Origin: Trichormus_B sp936914905
Lineage (GTDB): Bacteria > Cyanobacteriota > Cyanobacteriia > Cyanobacteriales > Nostocaceae
Direction: 5' to 3' (one strand)
NCBI RefSeq assembly: GCF_039871975.1
Contig: NZ_JBDPLL010000001.1
Length of the DNA stretch: 64,000 nucleotides
Each line of letters starts with the position of its first letter. Within the stretch, counting starts at the first letter, position 1. The notes under the pieces are model-generated. The model saw nothing but the letters and a program-made list of their open reading frames with translations, ran no database searches and was not told where the DNA came from. This document shows, piece after piece, positions 18,952 to 27,151 of this stretch. The position numbers and the translations under genes were made by a program.

Positions 18952-20109
18952 TCAAACATGAGATAGGGTTGTGGGGGTTAAGTCTGATGCTTCCATCCCA
19001 AAAATAGTGGTCATAAATGCTTGAGGACGACACAATAAACTCTTGGCCACTTGGAGAATGCAGATACCAGAATTATCAAAAGTTCTCTCATGTTGCAATT
19101 TGGCTTGAATAGCACGAATTAGAGAAAAACCGGAAAATTGGAGAACTAGTTGTAAGAAATCAGAACGAAGTTCCAAAATTTCCGGGAAGTTCGTTAAATA
19201 TTCAATTACCAGGGATGAGAGGGACGGTTGTAGCTGTTGTAAGGGAATTGCAGCTAAATGTAAACACTCTTCAATCGGTGTTGTTTTACTAGTTACCATG
19301 CTATATAGCCAGATTTGCAGATAACTGGCAATAATTGCACCTAAATCACTAGCGGGGTCTCCCCAAGCGCTCTTTTCCCAGTCAATAAAGCGTGATTCTG
19401 GATGAATGGCTGTGTGCCAATTTAATGAGAGAAGAATATTGTTGAGTTTGAGGTCATTGTGAGTTAAACAACAAGGATTGACGGCATTACTCAAGTCTGC
19501 GATCGCTTGACCTAAGTGATCGTAACGTTGATAAAGTGCAAAGAATTTTAACTCGTCCGCAGGAACTGAACCAAAAACTTCTGGTGTAATTCTCTCTAAT
19601 CCCCTAGATAGGTTAGAAGTTGTGTGATTTATTATATTATGAGAGGTTTGGAAAAACGCCCGATAATCTTGACGGTTTATAGTTAAACGATGAACTGATG
19701 CTAAATTTGCTCCAATTGACTGAGAAATATTAGTAGGAAAGATATTCTCTAAACCGTAAAATTCTGCTAGGTCACGATAGTCATTGAGATAATTAAAAAC
19801 AATGATGGAATTTTCAGCATCAAAATGAATCGCCTCTGATAAACATGAGCGTAAATGACTCATTTCTGGGAATGTTCTACAGAAATTATGTAGTTGCCAT
19901 TCATTAATAAACTCACCACGAGCTTTACCTTCTCGGTTCAGACGCTCTTGTTTGACTAAAAATTGACTACCATCTGGTAAGCTGACTAATAGATTAAAGT
20001 TTTTGGCAGGTTTTAACTCAACTTGGCTCAATGACTGTTCTTCTAGATTACACAGTCCTTGGGAAATTAGATAGTTAAAAACATTTTGAGAACTTAAGAG
20101 AAATGGCAT
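18952..20109 (-). CDS. APH-fold kinase paired with HopA1 lyase (LanK/TvaC type)
   Basis: The product from the ATG at 20109 is 385 residues; an in-frame TTG at 20199 would overlap the preceding peptide gene's stop codon (TTGA). It has an aminoglycoside-phosphotransferase fold: the catalytic loop THNDLKLNNIL with HxD at residue 217, and the metal-binding Asp at 243 in FIDWEKSAWGDPASDLG. In TvaC and LxmK, kinases of this type phosphorylate Ser/Thr of a precursor peptide so that a HopA1 partner can eliminate the phosphate. The gene lies between four precursor genes and the HopA1 gene on the same strand. Resistance or choline-kinase-like roles are possible in principle but fit the neighbourhood less well. 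Confidence 0.8.
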   Translation of the reverse strand: MPFLLSSQNVFNYLISQGLCNLEEQSLSQVELKPAKNFNLLVSLPDGSQFLVKQERLNREGKARGEFINEWQLHNFCRTFPEMSHLRSCLSEAIHFDAENSIIVFNYLNDYRDLAEFYGLENIFPTNISQSIGANLASVHRLTINRQDYRAFFQTSHNIINHTTSNLSRGLERITPEVFGSVPADELKFFALYQRYDHLGQAIADLSNAVNPCCLTHNDLKLNNILLSLNWHTAIHPESRFIDWEKSAWGDPASDLGAIIASYLQIWLYSMVTSKTTPIEECLHLAAIPLQQLQPSLSSLVIEYLTNFPEILELRSDFLQLVLQFSGFSLIRAIQAKLQHERTFDNSGICILQVAKSLLCRPQAFMTTIFGMEASDLTPTTLSHV

Positions 20110-20195
20110 ATTATTCAAATAATGATGAAATGATTTATAATTGGCTTTCTGGTTGATATTAATGGTATAAAAGGTACCAAGAAATAATTGGACTA

Positions 20196-20411
20196 TCAAT
20201 CAGTTCTTATGAATGAAGTAGTGAGGAACGAAATAGCATCAATAGCTGCCAGTATAAGTATGAACTCAAGGGCTTTACCCCCAACTTCTAAAATTTGCGA
20301 ACGATATTCATATTGACCACCAAATACAGATTGCTCATCTGTACTTGTGATTTTTTTAATAAAAATTTCTGAATCAATAAGATCGAGATCAGCAATAGTA
20401 ATTCGTGCCAT
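20196..20411 (-). CDS. Double-glycine precursor peptide, hydrophobic core
   Basis: The 71-residue peptide has a leader of 32 residues ending STDEQSVFGG and a 39-residue core. The core is hydrophobic (KALEFILILAAIDAISFLTT) with a polar start and end. There is no cysteine. Ser and Thr residues that could be dehydrated lie near YRSQ and in SFLTTSFIRTD. The leader opening MARITIADLDLIDSEIF follows the pattern of Nostocales double-glycine leaders (DS near residue 13-14). The stop codon overlaps the kinase's upstream in-frame TTG, which suggests tight co-expression with the modifying enzymes. The core differs completely from the two adjacent twins. Confidence 0.75.
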   Translation of the reverse strand: MARITIADLDLIDSEIFIKKITSTDEQSVFGGQYEYRSQILEVGGKALEFILILAAIDAISFLTTSFIRTD

Positions 20412-20466
20412 TTATTTTTTATCTAATTTATTTGAGTGATTTGCCCAGAACTAGATATTTTTAACA

Positions 20467-20545
20467 GGCTCTCCTGGTTGATTGGTAAATTTATTGACGT
20501 ATATTTTTCACATAAATTACTTTTACCTTCATTCCCAGGAGAGCC
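20467..20545. repeat. 11-bp inverted repeat between two precursor genes
   Basis: GGCTCTCCTGG (20467-20477) and CCAGGAGAGCC (20535-20545) are exact inverted repeats around a 57-base AT-rich loop. They occupy most of the space between the twin peptide gene and the hydrophobic-core peptide gene. No U-run follows in either direction. Attenuation, mRNA processing or a decayed insertion are all possible. Confidence 0.7.
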
Positions 20546-20574
20546 ATTTAGCTCAGTCCTAAACTAACAAACTA

Positions 20575-20808
20575 TTAGTAGTAATTGGAGTCGCTGTAGG
20601 ACTTAGCTAAGTAAGCAATATGACCAATGCCATATACATTAACGAAGGCTTCAGCCAGTTTTTCCAATGTGGAGATATCACTTACGTAGTTGTCATAACC
20701 ACCACCATAGATGGAATTAGCATCGCTCATTTCATTGAGAAAGCTTTCGGAATCTTGGAACAATTCAGAACCAGTTGCTTGTAGTTCCGAGAGTTTAATA
20801 CTTGCCAT
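20575..20808 (-). CDS. Double-glycine precursor peptide, twin copy 1
   Basis: This 77-residue peptide has a 37-residue leader with the blocks LSELQATGSELFQDSESF and NSIYGGG, and a 40-residue core beginning YDNYVSDISTLEKLAEAF. The leader matches the double-glycine type cut by C39 peptidases. The core has a helical amphipathic stretch, then NVYGIGHIAYLAKSYSDSNY. It has no cysteine. A strong ribosome site (AGGAGG) precedes the ATG. It differs from its neighbour at 20890-21129 only at residue 14 and in the last few residues, so the pair arose by recent duplication. The C39-ABC gene 6.6 kb away would be the exporter. Confidence 0.85.
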   Translation of the reverse strand: MASIKLSELQATGSELFQDSESFLNEMSDANSIYGGGYDNYVSDISTLEKLAEAFVNVYGIGHIAYLAKSYSDSNYY

Positions 20809-20889
20809 AATTTCCTCCTAGAAGACTTATTCTCAGTCACTTGAACTTGTGAAGATTTTGGAAACAAACACAAGAATATTACAAGAATA

Positions 20890-21129
20890 TTAATAGCCGT
20901 ACCCGTTACTGTGGCTGTAGGACTTAGCTAAGTAAGCGATATGACCAATGCCATATACATTAACGAAGGCTTCAGCTAGTTTTTCCAATGTGGAGATATC
21001 ACTTACGTAGTTGTCATAACCACCACCATAGATGGAATTAGCATCGCTCATTTCATTGAGAAAGCTTTCGGAATCTTGGAACAATTCAAAACCAGTTGCT
21101 TGTAGTTCTGAGAGTTTAATACTTGCCAT
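20890..21129 (-). CDS. Double-glycine precursor peptide, twin copy 2
   Basis: The 79-residue product shares its leader and core with the twin downstream, except Phe for Ser at residue 14 and a different tail (SHSNGYGY in place of SDSNYY). The leader ends NSIYGGG and the predicted core is 42 residues, again without cysteine. The ATG follows AGGAGGAAATT. Conservation of the whole core with variation only in the Tyr/Gly/Ser tail suggests the tail is either under diversifying change or unconstrained. It would be exported by the C39-ABC protein encoded at 10978-14019. Confidence 0.85.
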   Translation of the reverse strand: MASIKLSELQATGFELFQDSESFLNEMSDANSIYGGGYDNYVSDISTLEKLAEAFVNVYGIGHIAYLAKSYSHSNGYGY

Positions 21130-21535
21130 AATTTCCTCCTAAAAGACTTGTTTGCAGTCATTTAAATTCGTGTGGGCAGTTAAGTTGTTTTTTCTTAACT
21201 GATGCTTCTATTCTTATGGATCAAGATCCAGAATTTCAATAGTTAAAGCTATACTGATTAGACATTAATCACTATTTTATGTCTTCTGAAATGGCCATTA
21301 TATTAAGACTCATATTAAAATACTAATAAGCTTTGATGGGTAAAAGGTAAGAGTTGTTTCTTACCCATTCCCCCACGCACTAACAAGTATTGATATAGAT
21401 GGGAATCTTGATGTAATACGAAGTTAAAAGAAGATGGCGATAAATGGAAAAATGAAAAGTTTATATAGCAACTTTTTTAAAGTCCATAATCCAAAATAGT
21501 ATAACTTATGTTAATTGATCACTATATAGAAAATA

Positions 21536-21558
21536 CCCGACTTTTGTAATAAATCGGG
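21536..21558 (-). terminator. Hairpin after the first precursor gene
   Basis: On the - strand, CCCGAT pairs with GTCGGG and is followed by TATTTTCT. It lies about 40 bases past the stop of the Arg-rich precursor gene and about 400 bases before the twin genes. The first precursor therefore probably has its own transcript end. Confidence 0.5.
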
Positions 21559-21595
21559 AATCTGAATATTCTTAGTTAATTACAAAGTCAATCTA

Positions 21596-21844
21596 TCAAA
21601 AATCTAATCTTTCTTCTCTCCAGTTATCAATTGTCTTGTTGAGCTCCAATCTCCATTTACTCACATTAGTATTTATGTCTGCCATTAGTGCGGAAAGATC
21701 GCTTCTATCTGTTGTACTTGGGTTCCTGTTTCTCCTTCTTCTGTTCATGATACCGCCATTTATATTTTTTATTTCTGAAGAGGTTAGTTCATGAATCATT
21801 TGTACTTCATGAGTAGAGTATAGGTCATAAATTTGTATGCCCAT
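21596..21844 (-). CDS. Double-glycine precursor peptide, arginine-rich core
   Basis: The 82-residue peptide has a leader of 31 residues ending in HELTSSEIKNINGG, a classical double-glycine site. The predicted 51-residue core starts IMNRRRRNRNPSTTDRSDLS and ends KTIDNWREERLDF. The N-terminus is strongly basic, the rest helical and amphipathic with Trp residues. It contains no cysteine. A good ribosome site (AGAGGTGAT) precedes the ATG. The core is unrelated to the other three. It may be a second substrate of the same exporter rather than of the kinase/lyase pair. Confidence 0.72.
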   Translation of the reverse strand: MGIQIYDLYSTHEVQMIHELTSSEIKNINGGIMNRRRRNRNPSTTDRSDLSALMADINTNVSKWRLELNKTIDNWREERLDF

Positions 21845-22381
21845 TTTTGAATCACCTCTTTAAATATTGGTCTGGATATAATCTAGTCACGATTTTAAAA
21901 TCCCTCTCTTATATTCTGAACCTATGTCTGTGGAAGTCAATACTTTCAGCGTATTTATCCAGACACAATTTAAGGAGTTGTGTCTACTAAAATGCTATAG
22001 AAAAATAATATTCCCCGTTTCTTCAAGAAGTGGGGAGGCGAGTCAGAATCTCTGAGAGGTTGTTCTAAAAGTGATCGGTGTGGTTTTAGGAACTTATTAA
22101 TCACCCTTAAATAGGTTTACTGAAGGGAAATTATTTGTTTAGGCTGCCAGGGGAGAAAGGGGGAGATAAAGAGGCTTATCTAAACTGTATTGCCCTCTAT
22201 ACCCCCCTTTTGAGGGAAGTTGCTGATTATCACAGTGAAGCCTATCACCTACAGTAGTGTCAGGTATCACGAGTAAAACTCTCTTGCTGTCTAGGTTTAA
22301 ATTTAGATTCTATACCTTATTGATCTGCTATCAAGCTATATCACATATCACCTGTTACTTACTAGAGTTCTCTGCTTGGGT
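21845..22381. other. Intergenic region between peptide locus and M16 genes
   Basis: No gene is seen. It contains a hairpin TCCCC...GGGGA with T-rich arms near 22011-22036, a lone miniature-element end near 22049, and at about 22262-22330 (- strand) a dispersed repeat including CTAGACAGCAAGAGAGTTTT that recurs at 33812-33831. Confidence 0.5.
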
Positions 22382-23875
22382 TTAAGAACCGGGAATAGTT
22401 ACATCTATTGGTGTCACTTTAGCACCTAACTGTGTTAACGCTGGTTGAATAGCAGTTTGATTACCTACTACTAAAGTTACGAGATTTTCTGGTTTGATAT
22501 ATTTTTTAGCTACTCGTTGTATATCTGCTATTGTGGTTGCGGTGACAGCTTTTTGATAGCGAAACAGAAAATCAGCAGGATAACCATAATATTCATAGCG
22601 CATTAACCGAGATAAGGTTTGGTTGGGGTCTTGAAAATTGAAAACAAAAGAGTTGAGGGTAGAATCTTTAGCATAATTCAGTTCTTTTGTTGTCACCTTT
22701 TCAGTTTGCATCCGCCTGATTTCTGCTTCCAAGGATTTGATAAACTGAACTGTGGCATCAGAACGGGTTTGTCCGCCGGTGATGAACATACCTGGATAAT
22801 CATGACAGGGATTCCAGGAGCCATATACAGAGTATGCTAAACCTTGACGTGATCGCACTTCATTAAATAAGCGTCCACCAAATCCATTTAATACCCCATT
22901 CATCACATCCAAGGCTGGATAATCGGGATTATTGAAACTACCACCTAAATGACCAATGAGAACGTTACTTTGGGTGAGTTGGGGTTGATTGATAAAAAAT
23001 ACACCGCCTAAATTAGCTTGTGAAACTTGTGGTAATAGAGTTTTGGAGATTTTAGGACTTGGTTTCCAGTCGCCAAATTGAGCTTGAATGAGTGATCGTA
23101 TTTCTTTGGCGTTAAAATCTCCCACAATCCCTAAAATCATTTTATTGGGATAAAAATATTGCTGGTAAAATTTCAGCAAATCTTCACGGGTAATTTTCTC
23201 CAAAGTCGCATATTCTACTGTGCGAGAGTATGGACTATCTTGACCATAAATTAATTTTTTAAACTCCCGACTGGCTATACTGCTAGGATCATCATTGCGG
23301 CGAGCAATACTACCCTTAATCTGTGTTTTTTCCAAATCTAACTTTTCTTGAGCAAATGCTGGTTCTCGTAACACCTCAGCAAACAGCCCAAATACAGTTT
23401 CTAAATCTTCACTCAAGCTGTCGAAACTAGCACTAGCAACAGCTTCACTCATACTAGTTTCTACCGCCGCAGCCCGTTGTTCCAAAATCTCATTTAACTC
23501 ATCGGCTGAATGTTTGAGAGTTCCACCAGTCCGCATTACGGAACCAACAATCTCAGCTAACCCGCTTTTATCACCTGCTTCCCAACGGCTTCCTGTTCTC
23601 ACAAGTGTAGTCCCAGTTACCAAAGGTAACTCATGGTCTTCAATTAAATAAACAACTAAACCGTTATCCAGTACATAACGTTCATACTTGGCTAACTTTA
23701 CCTCCGATAAAGGAGTAAATTGTAAATCTGTGTAATGTTTTACTGCTGCTGTCGCCGCCCAAGAAAAGTTAAACGTTAACAAACAAGCAATAACAAAAGC
23801 TGAAATAAACCGCCAACTCTTGGAAAAATTGAGTAAAAACTTCAATTTCGTACCCTTCACCAGAAAATTCGACAT
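22382..23875 (-). CDS. M16-family peptidase partner subunit (zinc site absent)
   Basis: The 497-residue protein has an N-terminal membrane/signal segment (SWRFISAFVIACLLTFNFSW) and M16 folds. Where the family has HxxEH it reads GLAEIVGSVMRTGGT, so it cannot bind the catalytic zinc. It does keep the C-terminal substrate-binding Arg/Tyr segment (NEVRSRQGLAYSVYGSWNP). Two-gene M16 peptidases of this type form a heterodimer: one subunit brings zinc, the other the R/Y pair. The upstream gene supplies the zinc subunit, 190 bases away. Location is probably periplasmic or membrane-attached. Confidence 0.9.
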   Translation of the reverse strand: MSNFLVKGTKLKFLLNFSKSWRFISAFVIACLLTFNFSWAATAAVKHYTDLQFTPLSEVKLAKYERYVLDNGLVVYLIEDHELPLVTGTTLVRTGSRWEAGDKSGLAEIVGSVMRTGGTLKHSADELNEILEQRAAAVETSMSEAVASASFDSLSEDLETVFGLFAEVLREPAFAQEKLDLEKTQIKGSIARRNDDPSSIASREFKKLIYGQDSPYSRTVEYATLEKITREDLLKFYQQYFYPNKMILGIVGDFNAKEIRSLIQAQFGDWKPSPKISKTLLPQVSQANLGGVFFINQPQLTQSNVLIGHLGGSFNNPDYPALDVMNGVLNGFGGRLFNEVRSRQGLAYSVYGSWNPCHDYPGMFITGGQTRSDATVQFIKSLEAEIRRMQTEKVTTKELNYAKDSTLNSFVFNFQDPNQTLSRLMRYEYYGYPADFLFRYQKAVTATTIADIQRVAKKYIKPENLVTLVVGNQTAIQPALTQLGAKVTPIDVTIPGS

Positions 23876-24065
23876 AATTTCTCTCTTCTCTTTATTTCTT
23901 TGTTCGCAGTACTTAGTACAGTACAGCGTAAATCAACCAACCATTCCAAATCTCTGGAAGGCTAACGCGGTATAAATTTTGAATTTTGTTGGTGCAGCCT
24001 GCTGGAAGCACTATTTTGTTAGCGTAGCTGAAAGAAGCATTTTGAATTTATGGCGGTACTAGTTC

Positions 24066-25688
24066 CTATCCTTCCTTAGACAACAACTTACCAACCGTGC
24101 GATTTTCCGGCGTAAAAGTTATCTGTGCTACACGCTGAATATCAGCAGGTGTCACTGCTGCAATATTGTCCAACTGCTTAAATAAATTCCGCCAAGAGCC
24201 GGTTTTCACTTCATATTCCAATAACTGCTGCGCCATACCCACAGCTGAGTTAAGACTACGTAATAAACCAGCTCGGGCCTGGGTTTTCACTCGCCTTAAC
24301 TCAGCTGTGGAGACAGGCTCAGTTTTCAATTTTTCAATTTCTTTTCCCAGTGCGATCGCCAAATCATCAACTGTATGACCTGGAGATGTGAGAGCATAAA
24401 ATAACATCAAATTAGGATATTTATCACCAGGAAACCTACTTACACCCTGAGCCAGAAGGGCTAACCTCTGCTTTTCTACTAAAGACTTATACAATCGTGA
24501 AGTGCGCCCATCACTCAATAAACTACCAATAATGTCGTAAACTGCATTATCGGGGTGGGTAATACCTGGACGGTGATAACCTTGGAAATACCAAGGTTGA
24601 GTAGGTAACTTTAAGGTAAATTCTCTGGGTTCAGTTTGCTTAGGTTCGGGGGTTATTTTTGCTTGGGCTTTAGGTTTAGCCGGATAACGTCCAAAGTAAA
24701 CTTGTGCTAGTTTTTTCACTTCATTAGGCTGAACATCACCGACAATAGCGATCACTATATTATTAGGAACATAATAACTTTCAAAAAAATGCTTCACATC
24801 TGTTGGTGACAAATTGCGAATATCTTCGTCATAACCAATCACAGGTCGTCTGTAGGGATGAACTTTGAAAGCAGTATCAGTAAATTTCTGAACCATCAAA
24901 CCAACGGGAGAATTTTCTACCCGCATTCGTCTTTCTTCCAAAATCACATCTTTTTCTTTATAAAACTCCCGAAATACAGGATCTAAAAATCTTTCTGACT
25001 CCAAAGACATCCACAATTCCAACTTATTAGCCGGAAAACTGTAAAAATAACGGGTGGCTTCGGTGGAAGTATTCGCATTTAAACCTACACCCCCCGCTTG
25101 CTCAACAATTTGCGCGATTTCATTTTGTTTGACTAGTTTTAGTGCTTGAGATTCTAATGATTGAAACTCAGTTTCTAACTTTGCTAAGTCATCTTTTTTA
25201 CCTTGGGACTTAGCATTTCTAATTTGGGTATCTAACTGTTCTAAACTTTCTAGTAGCGGTTTTTCGGCTTTGTAATCTATTGTCCCAATACGTTTTGTCC
25301 CTTTAAAAGCCAAATGTTCTAAAAAGTGTGCCACACCTGTTTTACCATCTGATTCATCTATCCCACCTACATCAGCATAAGTCAAAAAAGAAACTACTGG
25401 TGCTTGATGTCTTTCCAAAACAATGAACTTCAAACCATTATCAAGGCGAAATTCTGTTAATTGCTTCACTACTTGATCCAAATAGGGTTGAATTGAAGTT
25501 TGGGTAGGTTCCAGTGCGATTGCAGCTTGTGGTGTTACACCCAAACACAATATCATCATTACCGCCAAAGCAATTCTTAACAAACGATGCAAAACTGGAG
25601 AGAAGGGAAATTTGTGGAATAATTGAGAGTATTTAAATTGAGACTCGTTAGTTTTACTCTTCCAGAGATCTAAAACTGAATAATTCAT
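24066..25688 (-). CDS. M16-family zinc peptidase
   Basis: The 540-residue protein starts at the ATG at 25688 (an upstream in-frame TTG is less likely). A hydrophobic N-terminal segment ending near AVMMILCLGVTPQAAIA looks like a signal peptide. The inverted zinc motif HFLEH is at residues 121-125 and the third ligand region follows (ANTSTEATRYFYSFPANKLE...LEERRMR). It is a processing peptidase-type M16B enzyme, partner of the zinc-less subunit encoded next. Such pairs are common in cyanobacteria, so closeness to the peptide locus may be accidental. Confidence 0.93.
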   Translation of the reverse strand: MNYSVLDLWKSKTNESQFKYSQLFHKFPFSPVLHRLLRIALAVMMILCLGVTPQAAIALEPTQTSIQPYLDQVVKQLTEFRLDNGLKFIVLERHQAPVVSFLTYADVGGIDESDGKTGVAHFLEHLAFKGTKRIGTIDYKAEKPLLESLEQLDTQIRNAKSQGKKDDLAKLETEFQSLESQALKLVKQNEIAQIVEQAGGVGLNANTSTEATRYFYSFPANKLELWMSLESERFLDPVFREFYKEKDVILEERRMRVENSPVGLMVQKFTDTAFKVHPYRRPVIGYDEDIRNLSPTDVKHFFESYYVPNNIVIAIVGDVQPNEVKKLAQVYFGRYPAKPKAQAKITPEPKQTEPREFTLKLPTQPWYFQGYHRPGITHPDNAVYDIIGSLLSDGRTSRLYKSLVEKQRLALLAQGVSRFPGDKYPNLMLFYALTSPGHTVDDLAIALGKEIEKLKTEPVSTAELRRVKTQARAGLLRSLNSAVGMAQQLLEYEVKTGSWRNLFKQLDNIAAVTPADIQRVAQITFTPENRTVGKLLSKEG

Positions 25689-25914
25689 AAGCAAAAATTA
25701 AAGAAAATTTACACTTCTTAACAAGGCAGGAGGGAGAAATAAGAATTAAGTTTTTGCCCTAAACCCCTATACCCTTAGACCTTTACACCCTTAAATTTGG
25801 GTTATTTAGCAGACAAAGCGTTAATCTTGTATTAAGCTTTCTGTGCTTTTTGGATTTCACGTTAGACAATATTGCTACAAGTCGTGTTCCAGAGATATAG
25901 CAATAACTACTATT

Positions 25915-26532
25915 ATGCGAGTTTTTAACTCTCCCCCACCATCAGAAGCACAGACCCGCACCCGCATTCTTCAGGCTGCACAGCGGTTATTTGCATCTCA
26001 GGGATTTGATGGTACTACTACTCGCGACTTGGCGCAAGCAGCGGGTGTGGCTGAGGGTACTCTATTTCGTCATTTCACTAATAAAAAAGCTATTTTAGTC
26101 GAAGTAGCCACAAATGGCTGGGTTGATATTCTCACAGATTTACTGACAGAGTTAAGCGAAATGGGCAGTTATAAGGCTGTAGCCCAGGTTATGCGCCGTC
26201 GGATGTGGAATTTAAGGAAAAATGCCGATATGATGCGCGTGTGCTTCATGGAGGTACAATTTCACCCAGATTTACGTGATCGTATTCAAACAGAAGTGAT
26301 CACAAAAATGACTGATGTAGCTGAAGCATTCTTCCAAACCGCCATGGATAAGGGCATCTATCGGCAAATGGATGCTAACCTAGTCGCCAAGGTATTTTTG
26401 GGAATGTTCGCTGTTGCCGGCTTTTCTGACAACACCCTCATTGAACCTAATGCATCACCTCAGGAAATGCAGCTAATGGCTGAAGGACTAGCTGATATAT
26501 TTCTCAATGGTGTATTGGCAAAAGAATCTTAA
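25915..26532 (+). CDS. TetR/AcrR-family regulator
   Basis: From the ATG at 25915 the product has 205 residues. The N-terminal TetR helix-turn-helix is plain (RILQAAQRLFASQGFDGTTT, then DLAQAAGVAEGTLFRHFTNK), followed by an all-helical ligand domain. It is divergent from the M16 pair with about 226 bases between, so it could control them or itself. The ligand is unknown. Confidence 0.9.
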   Translation: MRVFNSPPPSEAQTRTRILQAAQRLFASQGFDGTTTRDLAQAAGVAEGTLFRHFTNKKAILVEVATNGWVDILTDLLTELSEMGSYKAVAQVMRRRMWNLRKNADMMRVCFMEVQFHPDLRDRIQTEVITKMTDVAEAFFQTAMDKGIYRQMDANLVAKVFLGMFAVAGFSDNTLIEPNASPQEMQLMAEGLADIFLNGVLAKES

Positions 26533-26585
26533 AAGGGAATAGGGCATGGGGTACTGGCCATGGAATAAGAGGTTTGAATTTTGGA

Positions 26586-27068
26586 TTATTTCAGTGGCTG
26601 CAATTTTGTCACTTTGAGTTGGAATTTCCCTACCCCAGTTTCTCCGAAAGACCGCACGCGAATAATGTAAGTTGCTGTTTCGATGATGCGGGTAAACAAC
26701 AGAGAATTACTTGTACCATCGGGTCCATCGTCATTTTCTGCCACTGTTGAACCATTGGGTGATAACAGAGTAATAATGCTGTCAAAGTTATCAGAAGATA
26801 AATCAATAGCTAAATTATCACCTTTGTTTAATTTCATGGTATAATCGCGGGCAAATCCTCCTTGACCTGTGGGAATATCTTTATCTGATAAAGTATCGTT
26901 AATTTCCGTACTTCCATTAACATTAATAGGAAGTGGCTTATATAAATTACTGCTGTTAATAATAGTATTTTTTTGAGCCAAGGCTGTATTGATACATATA
27001 CCTATCGTCAGCAACGTGACAGGAAAGATAATAATTCTTCCTAAAGCCGCGACAAAAGCTTTATTCAT
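26586..27068 (-). CDS. Secreted protein with pre-peptidase C-terminal (PPC) domain
   Basis: The 160-residue product has a signal peptide (about residues 1-31, ending TALAQ). One PPC-type beta-sandwich domain follows: YTMKLNKGDNLAIDLSSDNF, then DSIITLLSPNGSTVAENDDG and TYIIRVRSFGETGVGKFQLK. PPC domains usually accompany secreted proteases or adhesins; here the domain stands alone. It converges on the TetR gene with 53 bases between. Confidence 0.85.
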   Translation of the reverse strand: MNKAFVAALGRIIIFPVTLLTIGICINTALAQKNTIINSSNLYKPLPINVNGSTEINDTLSDKDIPTGQGGFARDYTMKLNKGDNLAIDLSSDNFDSIITLLSPNGSTVAENDDGPDGTSNSLLFTRIIETATYIIRVRSFGETGVGKFQLKVTKLQPLK

Positions 27069-27151
27069 AGTTCCCTAAAATACAGGGTAATGTTCCTAAT
27101 TATAGGTTTCGCAATTGCAAATTGCCCATAAACTATAAGCTGAATCTATTG

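Larger units (their letters stand above)
20575..21166. repeat. Tandem duplication holding twin precursor genes
   Basis: Two direct copies of about 255 bases, offset by 321 bases (about 20592-20845 and 20913-21166), include the peptide genes, their AGGAGG ribosome sites and part of the upstream leader. The copies are almost identical inside the coding part but diverge at the 3' ends of the genes and in the spacer. Confidence 0.85.

Noticed and set aside
18905..19033. Longer start for the HopA1-like protein
   Set aside because: It would overlap the kinase gene by 82 bases, and the extra residues do not look like the family. The ATG at 18904 is preferred, though not proven.
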